Shown: positions 1-13,290 of the stretch, in pieces
Layout: the number at the start of each line of letters is the position of its first letter
Numbering within the stretch: position 1 is the stretch's first letter
Source: Certhia americana
Lineage: Eukaryota > Chordata > Aves > Passeriformes > Certhiidae
Assembly (NCBI GenBank): GCA_018697195.1
Contig: CM031878.1
Span: 62,859,168-62,923,167, forward strand
Reading direction: 5' to 3'
Length of the DNA stretch: 64,000 nt
The notes under the pieces: model-generated
The model's database searches: none
Seen by the model: only the letters and a program-made list of their open reading frames with translations
What the model was told of the DNA's origin: nothing
Made by a program: the position numbers and the translations under genes

Positions 1-3000
1 ACACTAAACACACCTTTATTACATTCCCCTCCATTGCACTTCTCAAGTCTGTAAAGCCCAATCTACTTATTCACTAATTCTACAGAAACTCCTCCACATA
101 TCTGAGCATTATTATTTGGTCTTTCTGAATTCTCCTACATCAGTTTTTTAATTAAGGGAGCGGAAAATATAGTTGCTTACATGAAGCCAAACTCATCTGT
201 GGTAAATAGCAAAAAGACAATTTGCATTAAGAAAAACGCCTGTTAGAAACTGAAAAAACCCGAAAAACCTCTCAGTGAGGACAGTGATCAAATACTGAAA
301 CAGATTTCCCAGAAGGACTTCCATTACTAGCATGAGCTGCTAGAACCTCAATATGCATAAGGCACTTTGCAGCCTGATACAACATTAAAGATGGACCTGC
401 TCTGACCAAGAGGCAAGGCCAGATGGACTTCCTGAGATATTTTCCAATTTACATTATTCTGCAGTTCTATGGCATTTGGGAAGCAGGTGCACATCAATTA
501 ATACAGTGACGTAATGTTTTCTGCTTTCTTCTTTTCATGAAAATTTCTGGCATGATTTTTTTGGTTTTGATCACTTCTAGGGACCTGATATCCTCAGGAA
601 CATTTAGAGTTATTTCAAGTGATCACTCAGAAGTCATTATTGGTATATGTGAAATCAGGCAGTGTTACTACAGGCTGGTCTGCAGGAATGTAATAACACA
701 ATACAATGTTAATATTAAAAGTTTTTCAAAGGCTATTAGAAATAATATGCACAATTTGATACAAGTCCAGGAATTCACTCAACTTACCATCAAAAACATT
801 TGTTTTTCTTTCAAAATAATTTTTTTTTTCTTTTATGATTATTTTTATGCATTTCATTCCTTATATACCAGATCTTGAAGCTACAAGAGAGGCTAGAAAG
901 TAATTTTTTTTCCCCAAGAAAACAGCAGTAAGAAAAACTATTAAACAAGAGATTGGTGAAATATTTGGAGATAAAACCCTGAAAAACCTTTGGCAGATTT
1001 TACTTAGGGAAAGGTTCAGATATCAGGAAACACTCTGTGTAAATAGATTAATTTTTTAAAAAATAATTATGAATACTACAATATGATTGACCCTTTGCTT
1101 TCTTTTTGAATCCTTATCTATCATTACAGAATGTATGGTTGTCTGCTCTGTTTTCTGTTTCTTCTGTTTGAGAAGGCTATTTTTTCAAGATATATATGAA
1201 ATATCAGGGAAATGTCACCTTCATCTTTGAAATAATTAGCAGATCTTCCAAACATACAAACTTCAATCGAAGGTCTTAACAAAAGTCGAGGACCTCTCAA
1301 TGGGGCTTAACAATAATGTTTCCAGAAACAGTAGATTTAAACTCTTATATACACACAGCAACAGTCTGTAGCTGAATTAAGGAAGTGATGAAGATCACCC
1401 ACAGCTACCACAAGCATGTTGGCGAATTCCTGAAGAGCAGTGTGCATGCCAAATTGGAACTGGAAATTGTCTTTACTAGCCACAAACTTAAAATAACAGT
1501 AATAGGCTTGCCAGAAATCCATATATACTTACACAGCCTGCAGAGTAGCACAAACCATTCTCCTTTTCTCATTACAACCTGTGTTGGTTATTCTAAAACT
1601 CTAAAACCCTCAGAGAGGCAGCCAAGCCACATTTCAGCAGAGAACAAAACAAAAACTGTTTTCAGTCTTTTATCCCAGATCTGCACAGGCACAGCTTCCC
1701 TAGTCGCACTGAGTACAATAGCATCAGTATCTTGACAAAATGTGACTTCATAAAGCAAATCTGTGCAGCAGTTTGTAGGTGGGGGATTATAAATCAGCAA
1801 AGAGGAAAATTAGAGCTATGACCTACAAACAGAAGGTTACTTAAAAGATGCTTGAGTGAAGTACAGGGAATACAGAACTAAGCTAACAGGTCAGTGAGGG
1901 CAGTTTGGGGGTTTTTGTTCCTAGATATTCTGGAAAAAAAAAAATTTAAAAAATGCCTGACCTCTACTCAAGCAAAGGTTCCATCCAAAACATGGTTTTC
2001 TAAGGAGGACTGCATCTCTTTAGAGTTCAGCATTCATCAGTATCCAAAAAAGAAGGGAAGATATGGGAAGACAATTGAATCAACTAACAGGATGCTGAAC
2101 CAACTGCATAAAGGGAAAACTAAAGCCATGGGAGCAAGTACTCTGTGTATCAGCCAATGAAACAGCTGATGCTGCTTCCAACTGTGCCGACTGGGGGTTA
2201 GTCAGCCCAAAATATATCTAAATGCAGTATTTATAAACACAGCATGAACTTACTATGGCATTAGTGACAGCACTTATTACACTGGTCAATTACTTTAACT
2301 AGAATTCACTACCCACTAGCAGGAGGAATGACGGTCTTTCCAGATCTCATTAAGTATATTCAACTGTTGGGTTTGGTTGGTTTTCACCCACATTTACAGC
2401 CAGTAATGCCTACTAAAGATGAGTGCCTTACAAAGCTAGTGGTGGAGCACCGTACTTTGTCTTTATGTTTGTCATCACACTGTTCTGACTGGTACAAGGT
2501 AACATTTCTTCAATTCTGCCCTCTACACATTGGCATCTACTACTCAAGATTCCTCTTATAATTAGTTAACTGGCACAAGCTGACTCACTGACTGGCTCTA
2601 ATGTAACCACCTGGTAAGTGTTGTGTTAAGCACCAAGAAATAGCATTACATGTTATGTGATCAGGCTGCATATGAAGCTTTTTTCTTCTCCCAAAAACCA
2701 CTGCTACTAAATATGGACTGGTGATTGTAACCTGTTTAGAAAATCATACTGTGAGAGGATGCATTTGTTTTATCACAATAAAACAAAGTTTCATGGAGTT
2801 GACCCTGAAGAGCTTCAGTCAGATGGGACATGACAGATTCTTAGCCAGATCCACATTTACATTAGATGTAACGTAATAAAACTGAGCCTTGCTTAACTGG
2901 AAAGAGCTTGCAGTATGCCTAGATTCAAACTTGATCAAGTATTTCTGTCTGACAGAAATGCTGTTTGGCAGGATAGTCAGAATATGATATTTGCTTTTGG

Positions 3001-6000
3001 TTTTGACAGATACTTGTTTATGCACAAATCAGCCTACATGCTAATAGATACAATGATAGACAACTTTGTGACAGCTTGAGCACAACTTGAGCACCATAAC
3101 TGAGTTAGGCTTAATGAGTAATCTTTTCAGGGTGCCAAAACAAGAAATATCTGCCAATTTAAAAACAGAACAACAAAAATGCAAACCCTCAAAACTGGCA
3201 GTGTTCAAATTCTACTCTAAGTAAAGCCTATGGTCTACTGAACTCATGCACAGATCACAGCTATAAATCATAGACACAAAAAAGCCTGTTTTGAAAACAC
3301 AGACATCATGGAGGACAGAGTTAGTGTGTCTCAGTAATGGTACCAAGTAAAAGATTTCAATCATATTCAAGCTGAGGTTCATAAATTTTATCTAGAGTGA
3401 TAAGCCAAAATAAATAAGGCAGCACTTCTACAGAAATGCAAAAAGATTTTGAGTTATTAGTACAGTCAATAGATTTTTTTTTTTTTTTAGTCATTACTTA
3501 TTATAAAGGGTCTGAACAACCAAGCAGTGCTCCCTCCAAGTTCGTAAATTGTATTTATTTGGTATGCTTAAGCTGCTTGTTGAAACAGTCTCTTCTGTTA
3601 CAGAAAAAACTCCTTTTGCACCCACACCCTCTTCCCCTAAAAAAAAATCAATATTTCTAGTTTATGGGTATAGTTATATATGATTCAATACATCAACTTC
3701 TTAAAAGTTGAAGAAAATAACTGATTAAATACTTCAGTCATGTTGGTTGAAAACCATATTTTCCTCACTATTTTTATTACATATTATAAAGCTACAAATT
3801 TCATTACCACACAGTTCCTGCAACACTTAATGCCAAGATTCAACTGTACATAAAATTATCCACAAAACCAGTGTTAACTTACATGTTATATATAAAAATA
3901 TATATATAAAATATACTTCTATACTGTATTCTTCTTATCATATCATTTATGCTTTAATTTAGCACTCAATTTACCATAGTGGCAACATGTGTTGATAAGG
4001 TCAGAAACAGTCTCACAGAAATTCCATCTCATGAAATTATACTGACAACCGCTCTGTCTCCAGCCCTTCTTTCTGGATGAGTCCTTGATGAGTATATTGT
4101 AGGTTTCTCCAATCCTGTGTTTGGTTCTGTGTCCTGGACAGACTTTGGAGCCACATGATAGTCTTGTCCTCAGCACTGTCCCTGACCTCTTTACATTTTT
4201 CTCCTGATAGGACTCCTAGACCCACTCTGAACCTGACTAAACACTCCACTGCCTCTGGAGCTGCCAGTGTCTGATTCTGACACTCTATCCTGTATTTGGT
4301 TTCTTTCTTATTTCTTGTTTTTTCCCTTACTTTTACTATCTATACTCTAGTTTTTACACACCACCAACTCATGCTTTATTCATAAACTTGATAAAAAAAT
4401 CAGACTTTAAAAATCATTTTGCTTGCAGAAAGAGTTTGCAGTAATTTCCAGAAAATAAACCTGCTTTAGGTCCACAAACTCCTACAGTGCCAAAAAATAG
4501 ACCTTCAATCATTTTCCAAGAATGATAAACTTCCATGCATCTTGGCTGTGATACTCCAAGCTTGCTTTCTTCTCTAGGATGAGGACATCAGTTTCAGAAG
4601 TTCCTGGATTGCTGCTATTATCTTAGTGTAAATGTCACTGCCTTTATCGCATTACCCTAACACAACAGCTAAATAAAAATGAAGTTTCTGCTGACCAGTT
4701 TCTGTTTCTCCCTAAAAAGAAATTGAGATAGTAAATAATCTTGCAATTTTGGACAAGGTTACAGTGACTACTACTATCTCACACAGAACTTTAATTTTCC
4801 CTACCATTAAAGACTATTTTGAACAAAGAACCTCAATGTCTATTGGAAAGGGAACTTCACCTGTTTGAATATTAATATCCAGTACTCTTGATGGCCTACG
4901 TTATCCAAGACAACTATATGGGATTAGCAGACTTGAGTCACAGCTTCATGTCACATGCAGGATACCTTAAGCAATCTAAAAATGGGCATTAGTGATGATG
5001 TTCAGGCACCTAGATCCCAAACTGACCAGAAATGTTTTGCATCTATCTGACTGCTAGATGACAAAAGAAAAAAGAAAAAGGAGTATCTGAAACATGTGAG
5101 AACTTCCCCACATGGCAGAAAAAAACCAGAAGCAAAGCATAATATCATACACTTCAATCTGGCAAAAAACTACCAGTGACACTACATGAAAACTGTAAAC
5201 CCTAATTCAAATAATTATTTTATAGCAGATATTAGGAGTTTTAGAAGCATAATAATTGCCTTTAAGGGCAATGGTATTTTTAATCAGACACTTAAAAAGG
5301 AAGAGAGAAAAGATGAGAAGTGACTGAAAGCAGCCAAATTCTCACATTACTTCCTATATATTGCCTAGAGGCTATGAGAAGTTAGCAATCACACTAACTC
5401 AGTCCCTATGAAAAATATGCAAGAAGGCAATGATGATGATTCTGGCAAAGAATTACTACTTTTCTCCCAGCACACAGAGAAACATATGCTGGATACGAGG
5501 ATGTGATTTCTGTTTGAAAGAAAAGTTCTGTGAGAAGCTTTCCTAATCCACAGAGAAGATTCTGACTGAAATAACAAATTCCCAGTGAGTATGCAGGTCT
5601 GCAACACTACTATGGTGAAGTCTGTTTCCTCAAGGAAATTTCTTGAAATATTTTTGGCACTTCAAGAGAGGTCTATGTACTTATCTCAAGTGCTTATAAC
5701 TCCTTCATACAGAGAGGGTAAATTAATTTTGCACTTCAAATATTGTAAGAGTTCTGTTTCTGTGATTGATCACCTCCCTCAATTCCTCAAAAATTTTTGT
5801 TTATAGTTTTAATTTTGTTTTTCTTCAAAAGCAGGTTATTTCTCAACACTTTTTTTGATAGATAATATGCTAACCTTAAGAAATACTTAATTTCTGAGCC
5901 TTAGCATGTGCACTTGGTCCAATCTTTTACTTCAGATGTTTCTATGCATGTTCAGTTGCAAGAGTCTTAACAGCTCCACTGACCTCTCATCCTGCAAATT

Positions 6001-8864
6001 CTGGACCAGTCAGTGGGACAAAGTATGACTGGTTTTACCTGTCTACTACCTTAGTATCTTCTTTTGTATTGTTCTTCCTCTGATATATGTCCATCAGGCA
6101 GTTGGGAATTACAAAAAGAAGAAACAGAAGCTAGAACATATTCACTATGAGGGAAAGATGAAGAGAATTCATCCTCTCCACACTTCCTAAAAGCATCTGA
6201 CATTTGGGGCACTTTTGATCCATATCAAATTCTCGCTGTAAACACAGAAATACAGGCCCAAGGCAGCAAGCTTGGAAAGTGGACATAAACAAAATTGAAC
6301 TTCAGCTGTCCAGGCAACCACCAAATAAAACTGTTTATTTCCAGGTCTTTTATGAATAAATAGGCAAGATTTCTACAGTATGACTGCACTGGCAGCATTC
6401 CCTGAACAGAGCATAAAATAAAAAAAAGGATATGGATACCAATGCTGCACAGACTAACTCTGGCCCTGGTTCTGTTGACAAGTTAAAATCTTGCAACAAC
6501 ATGATGGCAGAGTACAAGATTTATAAATATATAAATCAAATTACTGTGACGGGCTCCCCTACCATGCTCTAATACAATCTTAGTTTTATATAAATGTCAT
6601 GAGCCTCAAATCAATACAGAATTATTTACATGGACAGATAAGGGAGATGTTAGGTGATGCATTACTGAGCATAAGAATGTGTCTATGCTTCTGAATCAGT
6701 ATGAAAAATGACAAATTTATCTCTACGGTTATGCTCTTTGCTATTGCTGCAATGGCCCATCACAGATGGCAATCTCTTCCTCGCACCTGTTGCAAAATAA
6801 AGAACCTGCACAGTCTGAGACAGTAAGGAAAAGAAACCCCCCAAGAGTGTGGTAGTTCTCTCAGCAGATTATGTTTCCAGATCTTGTGATCCAACATCTA
6901 AAATATATGCAATAAAGCATCTTTAATCAAATAGAAAACTCCTGCAAAGCCTCTTTCATATCTATGCAACAGACAGTGAAAAAATCAAGACATACAAATT
7001 GATTAAATTTGTCAATTACTATTTTAGTGAGAGTTCTGAATGCATTCACGTCAAATCCAAACCTGCAGAGGAAGACTCTGGCTATTGGTTTGTTGATCAT
7101 ACTAATTAGAGCATCATGTCTTGGATTCTAGAAAGCAAGGATGGAAAGATAAAACATTCTTAGGTTTTAAGTATTAAGTAGAATAATTTACAAACAAACC
7201 AAGTAGCACTTTAGCTCTGTTTCACATATTTAGTATTTTTTTCCTTCCGTAATGACTGAGAACTACTTTTTTAATTACCACAACCTTCACTAAAACCTGT
7301 CTTATCTTTCTTTCAAGCAGTCACTAAGGATAACATCTCTGAAGCCTCTTAAAAAGGAATAACAAACAAAAATAAGCAATTAGATACGAGGTAAACTTTT
7401 GGTTTTCTTTTTTTTTTCAAGTAATTATGCTACAACAGATCAAAACATTTTTTGCTGTGTACAGTTTTAAGCCTGGAACTCTACTGGCACAAGACATTAC
7501 AACATCCCAATGGCTGTACCATGGTACAAGCAAGCTTCAGCTCACTTCTGCCCTGTGTGTCTCTCAGGAGTTCCTGCTAACAACTTTTGCTTATTCAGTC
7601 TTCTGGCACTGAGCTCCACCTGCTGACAAGTCCCTCAAGTGTTGCAGCACTTGCACACCAAGTCTTAGTTTTGTCAACCAGCTCCAGGAAAATGCTGCAA
7701 TATGCAAAACAAATCTACACAAAAATATATCTACACAAAACACTTCTACAGTGATAACAGCATATAATTTCAAACATACATTTTTTAAATTAATGATTTG
7801 CACTATCACAAAACTTTTTTTACCATGTAAGGAAAAAGAAGACATATTAAAGTGGCACAGAAATTTCACTACATGACTGCAAAACAAAATTATTTACTAT
7901 TTTATATTTACTAAATCTATTGCCTAGATTAAGCCCTCCCTGAAGGCTTCCTATTCTGTGACAATTTCCAAAGCTGTAAATTTACAGCTTTACCATGAAA
8001 TGCAAATCATCATAATTGTAAGTAATTACCTGAGTAAATGTTTAGCTGGCAATATTAAAAAATTAATTATGTTTTTATCTCTAGTCTGATCATCAGACAT
8101 ATAAAAGTTTTGTTACTATTGTTTTCTTCATTTTAATTACCATGGATTACTGCCATAATTCGTTGATCAATAGCAAAAATATACCTTATGTACCTTAAGA
8201 CAATTTACACAGGCCATACATCTGGCTGAACACCTGAACGTGGAAAAGTTAGCTCAAGTAGCTTCCAGAGCTTCCAGTTAAATTTCATAAAGTGACATAA
8301 TACATAACACTTTGGATACTACTACATTTTTGTCAAAATATATCTGTTTACAAGGAATAACCAGCTTTTTTTTAGTATCTCCATACTTTAAGTACAGAAG
8401 AAAATGTGAAATACAAATCTCTCAATAACATAGTGCATGGCATAAATGCATAACTCTGAGGGCCTCAAAAACAAGATTTTAAACTTGAGCTGTCAGCATT
8501 ATAATTATCTCTGTCTTGCATGGAGAAGTCAGTAGAAAAGTAAAACTGCTAGTAACAATAAAATGTTTCATTTTTCCATATACAATGACAAAATTGTTAA
8601 ATGCCACATTCAAAAATAACAAAAAATACATTTTTGTTTCACTCCGTGCTATAATATCCTGATGGAAAAAGAGAGAATTGTTTGGCAATTTCCTTTTTTT
8701 CCTACAATGAGTACATGCCTACCAATACACAGCAAACATACTTCAAAAAATATATTGACTAAAGCAAACCATATTGAAGACACTAACAGAATATGGAACT
8801 TTCTACTGTTAATAGAGGAAAAAAATCCCAGGGAAACTAAGTTAAAACACCCACATAACTTTAC

Positions 8865-9080
8865 ACTATAATGTACAGTGTACACTATATTATATTATAG
8901 TGTAAATGGATAGTCTGTACTATCTATTCATAGTGTATAGATATTTATTTATATGGATATAGTGTATATATATTTATAGTGTATAGACATTTATTATATC
9001 TGTAATATAGAGTGTATAGATACACCATAATGTAAAATAGTGTATACTATATTATAGTGTAAATAGATTTTATAGTGAAA
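8865..9080. repeat. AT-rich array of tatagtgta words with dyad symmetry
   Basis: The word tatagtgta or its complement tacactata recurs many times. One perfect inverted repeat is at 8881-8904 (9-bp arms tacactata/tatagtgta, 6-base loop). It is a degenerate satellite-like or palindromic AT-rich repeat in the intron after coding exon 8. Confidence 0.85.
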
Positions 9081-9719
9081 ATGTACACATTTATTCTATA
9101 AAAACATATCTAACAGCATTTCATAATTTCACTCCTAATTAATATTCTATTATACAGTTCCCTAATGTAAGAGAGATGATGCAGAACAATTTGCAAACTA
9201 CTCCAGCATGAAATTGGCTCAATTTATATTATATAAATACTTAGGAGATATGAAAAAAAATTGCTTTGCATATCCTCTTTTAAATTTTAAATTACTAAAT
9301 GAAAAAAAATTACTTGTGACTTGAGGACACAAAAATTTGCTTCATATGGATGCTGACAACACAAGCCAACTATGATTTTCCAATTCTTAGGAAAAAATTT
9401 TCTAAAACAAGTATTTACAATTAGTTTCTGAAGAGGAATAAACTACAACAATCAAGTATATCAGAGTAACATTTTGATGAACTGCTCTCAGAAAAAGTGG
9501 AGAAACCTTAATGAATTTATAGCTGAAGAAACAGTCATTGTCTTGAAGGATACCAGAATAAGCAGTCAGCAGCAAGAACATTTAATTTCTGATCTTTTAC
9601 AGCCCTATACTTTTAAGAAGTTTCACCATAAAACACCAACAACAGCATTTTAAAAATCACCAGGGTGTTTATTTACAGGAACAACCTATCAGAGTATTCT
9701 TTTTTCATCCTGAGATATA

Positions 9720-10250
9720 ATCAAGACCACCAGGTCAAGGCAAAGCCAGACATGAGCACGCACTGGGAGAAAGAACACATCAAGAGCAGTCCTGCAGAGA
9801 AGGTCTTGGGGGTGCTAGTAGACATAAAGCTGAACATGAGCTGATTCTGTGCACTTGCAGCCCAAAGGGTCAACCACACCCTGGGCTACACCCAAAGCAC
9901 CATGAGCAGCAGGACAATGGAGGTGACTCACTCCTACTCTGCCCCTGTGAGATCCCACCTGGAAAACTGCACCCAGGTCTGGGGTCTTCAACACAAGGGA
10001 GAGATGGAACAAGCCCAGAGGAAACCACTAAACTTATCACAGGGCTGCAGAACCTCTCCTAAGACAGCAGGCTGAGAGAGGAGCTGTTTAGCCTGGAGAA
10101 GGGAGGGAAGATTTCCTGGAAGATCTCACTGAAGCCCTTAAGTACTTAAAGGAAACTCATCAGAAAGATGGAAGCTGACTTTTCACACTGGCAGATAGTG
10201 ATATGATAAGGGGAACCAGTCTTGGTCCAAAAGAGGAGAGGTTCCAGCAC
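9720..10250 (+). mobile_element. CR1 LINE fragment (end of ORF2 region and 3' part)
   Basis: The segment contains degenerate CR1 landmarks in + order: gagaaggtcttgggggtgct (agtagacataaagctgaaca), tactctgcccctgtgagatc, acccaggtctggggtcttca, tttagcctggagaaggg, gcagatagtgatatgataag. It is divergent, with small deletions and no intact reading frame. The 3' terminal repeat is not visible and the right boundary is approximate. Confidence 0.82.
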
Positions 10251-11569
10251 CTGAGCAGAGACTTGCTCTGGCATGAGCTGTGAGAGAGCAGAGAGCCCCA
10301 GTACGGCCAGTCACCAACCAAAACCACCTTAATTCTTCCTGCTCCAACTGCAGGACGGCAGCAGTTGTTCTTTTGTGTGTAGAGACAGCAGGCCTGACTG
10401 CTTCTGGCTCACTGGACTGACCACCTAGGGAAGAGGCTGTGTAAGAGAAAAATGCCCCAGAGTCTGCACTACTTCTCAGACCTTCTGCTGTGTACAGCAG
10501 AAGTGCTAAGCAGAGAGTCCAGGTGTAAGAGCTTATCCAAAATCACAGGCATCAAATCATTTAACGAACACCTCAAACCCCTTCTCAGAAAGCAAGGCAA
10601 ATACCAACACCACCAGGCATGTTTAGCTCCTGTCTTTTTTGAAGTACAAAAGCTGGTAGAATTCTTTACTGAGGTGCAGGAGCTGTTGCAGGTTCTAAGG
10701 GAAAAAACAGTATGAGCAGCAGGATGAACAGGATCCAGTGCAGACTGCAGCGGATCATGACCATTTCCTTCTGAGGCAACTTGTACTGATCCCAAGGCAA
10801 CCTCAGTACCAATGGCCTACATGTAAATGCTGTACCCTGTTCATGTAAATGCTGAATTTGACTTAGCTGCGGAAATAAAGTTGCCTGCTTTCACAGTTAA
10901 CCCTGTTTTCAGTCCCATTCAGTCTCCTGCACAAGACAAGGACTTCCACATCAGGCATCCACAAAATGAGTGAGTCCAAGAGTGGCTTAGCCCTTCTGGC
11001 AAGCTTTGCATTGAAGAAGCAAGGGAAGTGGTAATTCTGTACAATTTACTCTTCAGATGAAACTTAACACATCACACTTCATGACAGGTCTTCTCTGCAA
11101 GGTAGCTTGAATTATCAGCATTATTTTCATAAAAGGTGAAGGCACTCTGAATTCTCAGATAACATAGGCCAAATGGAACTAAATAAACAAGAGCAAGTTA
11201 CTTAAAGGACGAAATTCATGTTCAAAATTAATGTTAACATTATCTCTGACATACAAATGCATCCCTCATTTATTTTCTCAAGTTGCCTTAACAGTAAATT
11301 TTACTTTCTGGTTTAAAATATGAAACAACAAAACCCCACATTATCCTCTACTTCAGCTGACATAACACCACTTAGTGTGTTATGTATTTCTTCCTCCTTT
11401 TGAACCAACTTCCAGTTCCCGTTTTACTTTCTCCCTGAGAAGCTGACCAGACTGCCTCTCATCATTAGGCCCTTTCTAATTGCTCCCATGGCTTTTCTCT
11501 GCAACCTTGCATTGGGTATAGGTGGCATTTAGGTGTAAAGGGGAGCATTCTGCTGTAGCAGAAGATGTT

Positions 11570-11634
11570 GAAAGGGGTTAGAACTAGGCAATCTCAGAAG
11601 TTCCTTCCAACCCAAACCATCCTAGGACTCCATG
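11570..11634 (+). mobile_element. CR1 3' tail remnant
   Basis: ggcaatctcagaagttcctt followed by ccaacccaaaccatcctagg is the recognisable last part of CR1 before its terminal 8-bp repeats. Only about 65 bases remain. Confidence 0.65.
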
Positions 11635-13100
11635 TTCCCCCTTCCCGTGCCCTCCTACAGAGGCCACCTTGTGCCATCTGCTCTCCAGTGGCAGCAGTGG
11701 AGGTGATAAGCCCTCACTCTTTGCTGGCGACACCGGAGGTGACACAGTGCTGGCAGTGATGGAGCTGCTGTGTCTCTGTCCTGTTGGCCCTGTTTAAGCC
11801 TGCACTCAGAACACAGGATTATTTTCTCCTATTCACTGAAACAGAGGTTTTAGACACCAGAAAGCAGACTCCAGTAATCTTGAGCTGAAGGGGAAGAGTA
11901 CCATTCTTACAACCAGACTCATCACCCCAACTAACCCTAGCAGACACTAATCACTAGCACTACTATAGGATATGGTATTAAATAAGTAACAAGACAGCCT
12001 GCACCTAAAAGATTCCAAGCCTCCTAAACTTTTGCAATCGTTATTCTGATTCTTCTTTTCTCTTTCTTCATATTTTTGTACTTTTTAAACCCTTTCTAAG
12101 TCACAACAACATAAAAAAAGCTTTGTAAAATAATGTACCAGTGTAAATGACAATCACATCATAGTGCCTTATAAATATTAAACAGCAGTGGAAGCAAGAG
12201 AATGCTGACAATCACATACAATTGTAGAATGGGAATCAAACAGTTCCACAAATAGACAAAGGACAAAAAAAAAGCTTTCCCCTCAGAAACAACCATTTAA
12301 TTATCATTTCACAGAGCTACTGCCCCATGGGGCCAAAAAGAATGTTAGGCTAAACCTCAAAGAAAAAAAGTCACAAATGTCTCCTATATGTCAAAACTAA
12401 TCCACAAAGGCAAACATTACTGTTTATCCTTTTAGTAAATAGGTACTGTTTGCTTTTTTATGTGGCCTACAAACTCTGCACATAGCTGCATACAACTGAG
12501 AAAAGGAAGTCACATAAAATATTAGCAAAGCAAAGTGTTTGTTTAAACTACATGAAGTCACATCAGACCAAAAAAAATTCCTTTTAATTATTAAGAGCAT
12601 TTAAACATTTAAAAATAAGTTGCAAAGACACCAATGTTCATTTCTGTTTAAGAAAAGAGTAATTACAGTACATAAAATAAATGTCTCAATTACATAACAT
12701 ATGCAGCAATTCCAAGAGCTTTTGCTATTCATTTTCTATCTACAACTTTAAATTTATTTCTTCAACACAGCCAAGGAAATTACCAATAGCTGCTCAGTAT
12801 CATTTACTAAATCCATGTAAGGGTTAAGACTTTTCTTTATAAAACAGTATAATGAAAATCTAAGCATCAAGTGTAGAGAAGACCAATCCAAGTCCCCAGA
12901 CACAGATTGTTATGAGCTACTGCCACTTAAAAAGAAAAAAATGTCTCACAACTGAACTTCTTATCCAAACAAGTCTCCAAAAATGCAAAATGAAGTCCAT
13001 TCACTTTAAATTACCTCAGTGAGTATCCTGATGCAATGGTCCCAGGTCTGAAGTACAGTGTCAGGGCTACACAATTCAGCAAAACAGATGTAAAACTTAC

Positions 13101-13290
13101 CATAGAAGTCACTGATCTGGCATCTTCTTCATAATTCACTACAGGTGGTGGCTCTTTCCCATCATTCTCTTGAACCTTTTGTTCCAGTAGCTCTTTTTGG
13201 GCTGCAAATTTTGCCTCAGAGCATCTTAATTGCTGGACTGTTTGTTTTAGTTCTTCAAGTGCTTGCTTTTGGCTCAGCAAGAGTACAATA
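13101..13290 (-). CDS. FER: FER coding exon 8 (residues 349-412)
   Basis: Acceptor ttctttgcag is followed by T, completing Asp349, then [20 protein letters not shown], a leucine/glutamine heptad pattern that ends the coiled coil. Then comes [20 protein letters not shown], the proline-rich start of the linker before SH2. The exon ends TCT ATG with donor GTAAGT from 13100, phase 0; it is 190 bases. No partner exon encoding the expected next residues (basic ERKER-type segment) was recognised between 1 and 13100. Confidence 0.95.

Larger units (their letters stand above)
1..13100 (-). other. FER: FER intron after coding exon 8 (partial)
   Basis: AT-rich noncoding sequence running off the left edge, expected to continue to the exon that starts the linker before SH2. 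It holds the CR1 fragment at 9.7-10.2 kb, the CR1 tail at 11.6 kb and the AT dyad array at 8.9 kb. A possible LTR end is noted at 1580-1800. All open frames are under 120 codons and resemble nothing I know. Confidence 0.8.

Noticed and set aside
9815..10012. 65-codon minus-strand frame
   Set aside because: Antisense to the decayed CR1 coding region, so it is a by-product of the element.
10452..10795. Overlapping 87- and 108-codon frames on opposite strands after the CR1
   Set aside because: Mixed-composition sequence next to a decayed CR1; neither frame resembles a known protein or intact retroelement ORF.
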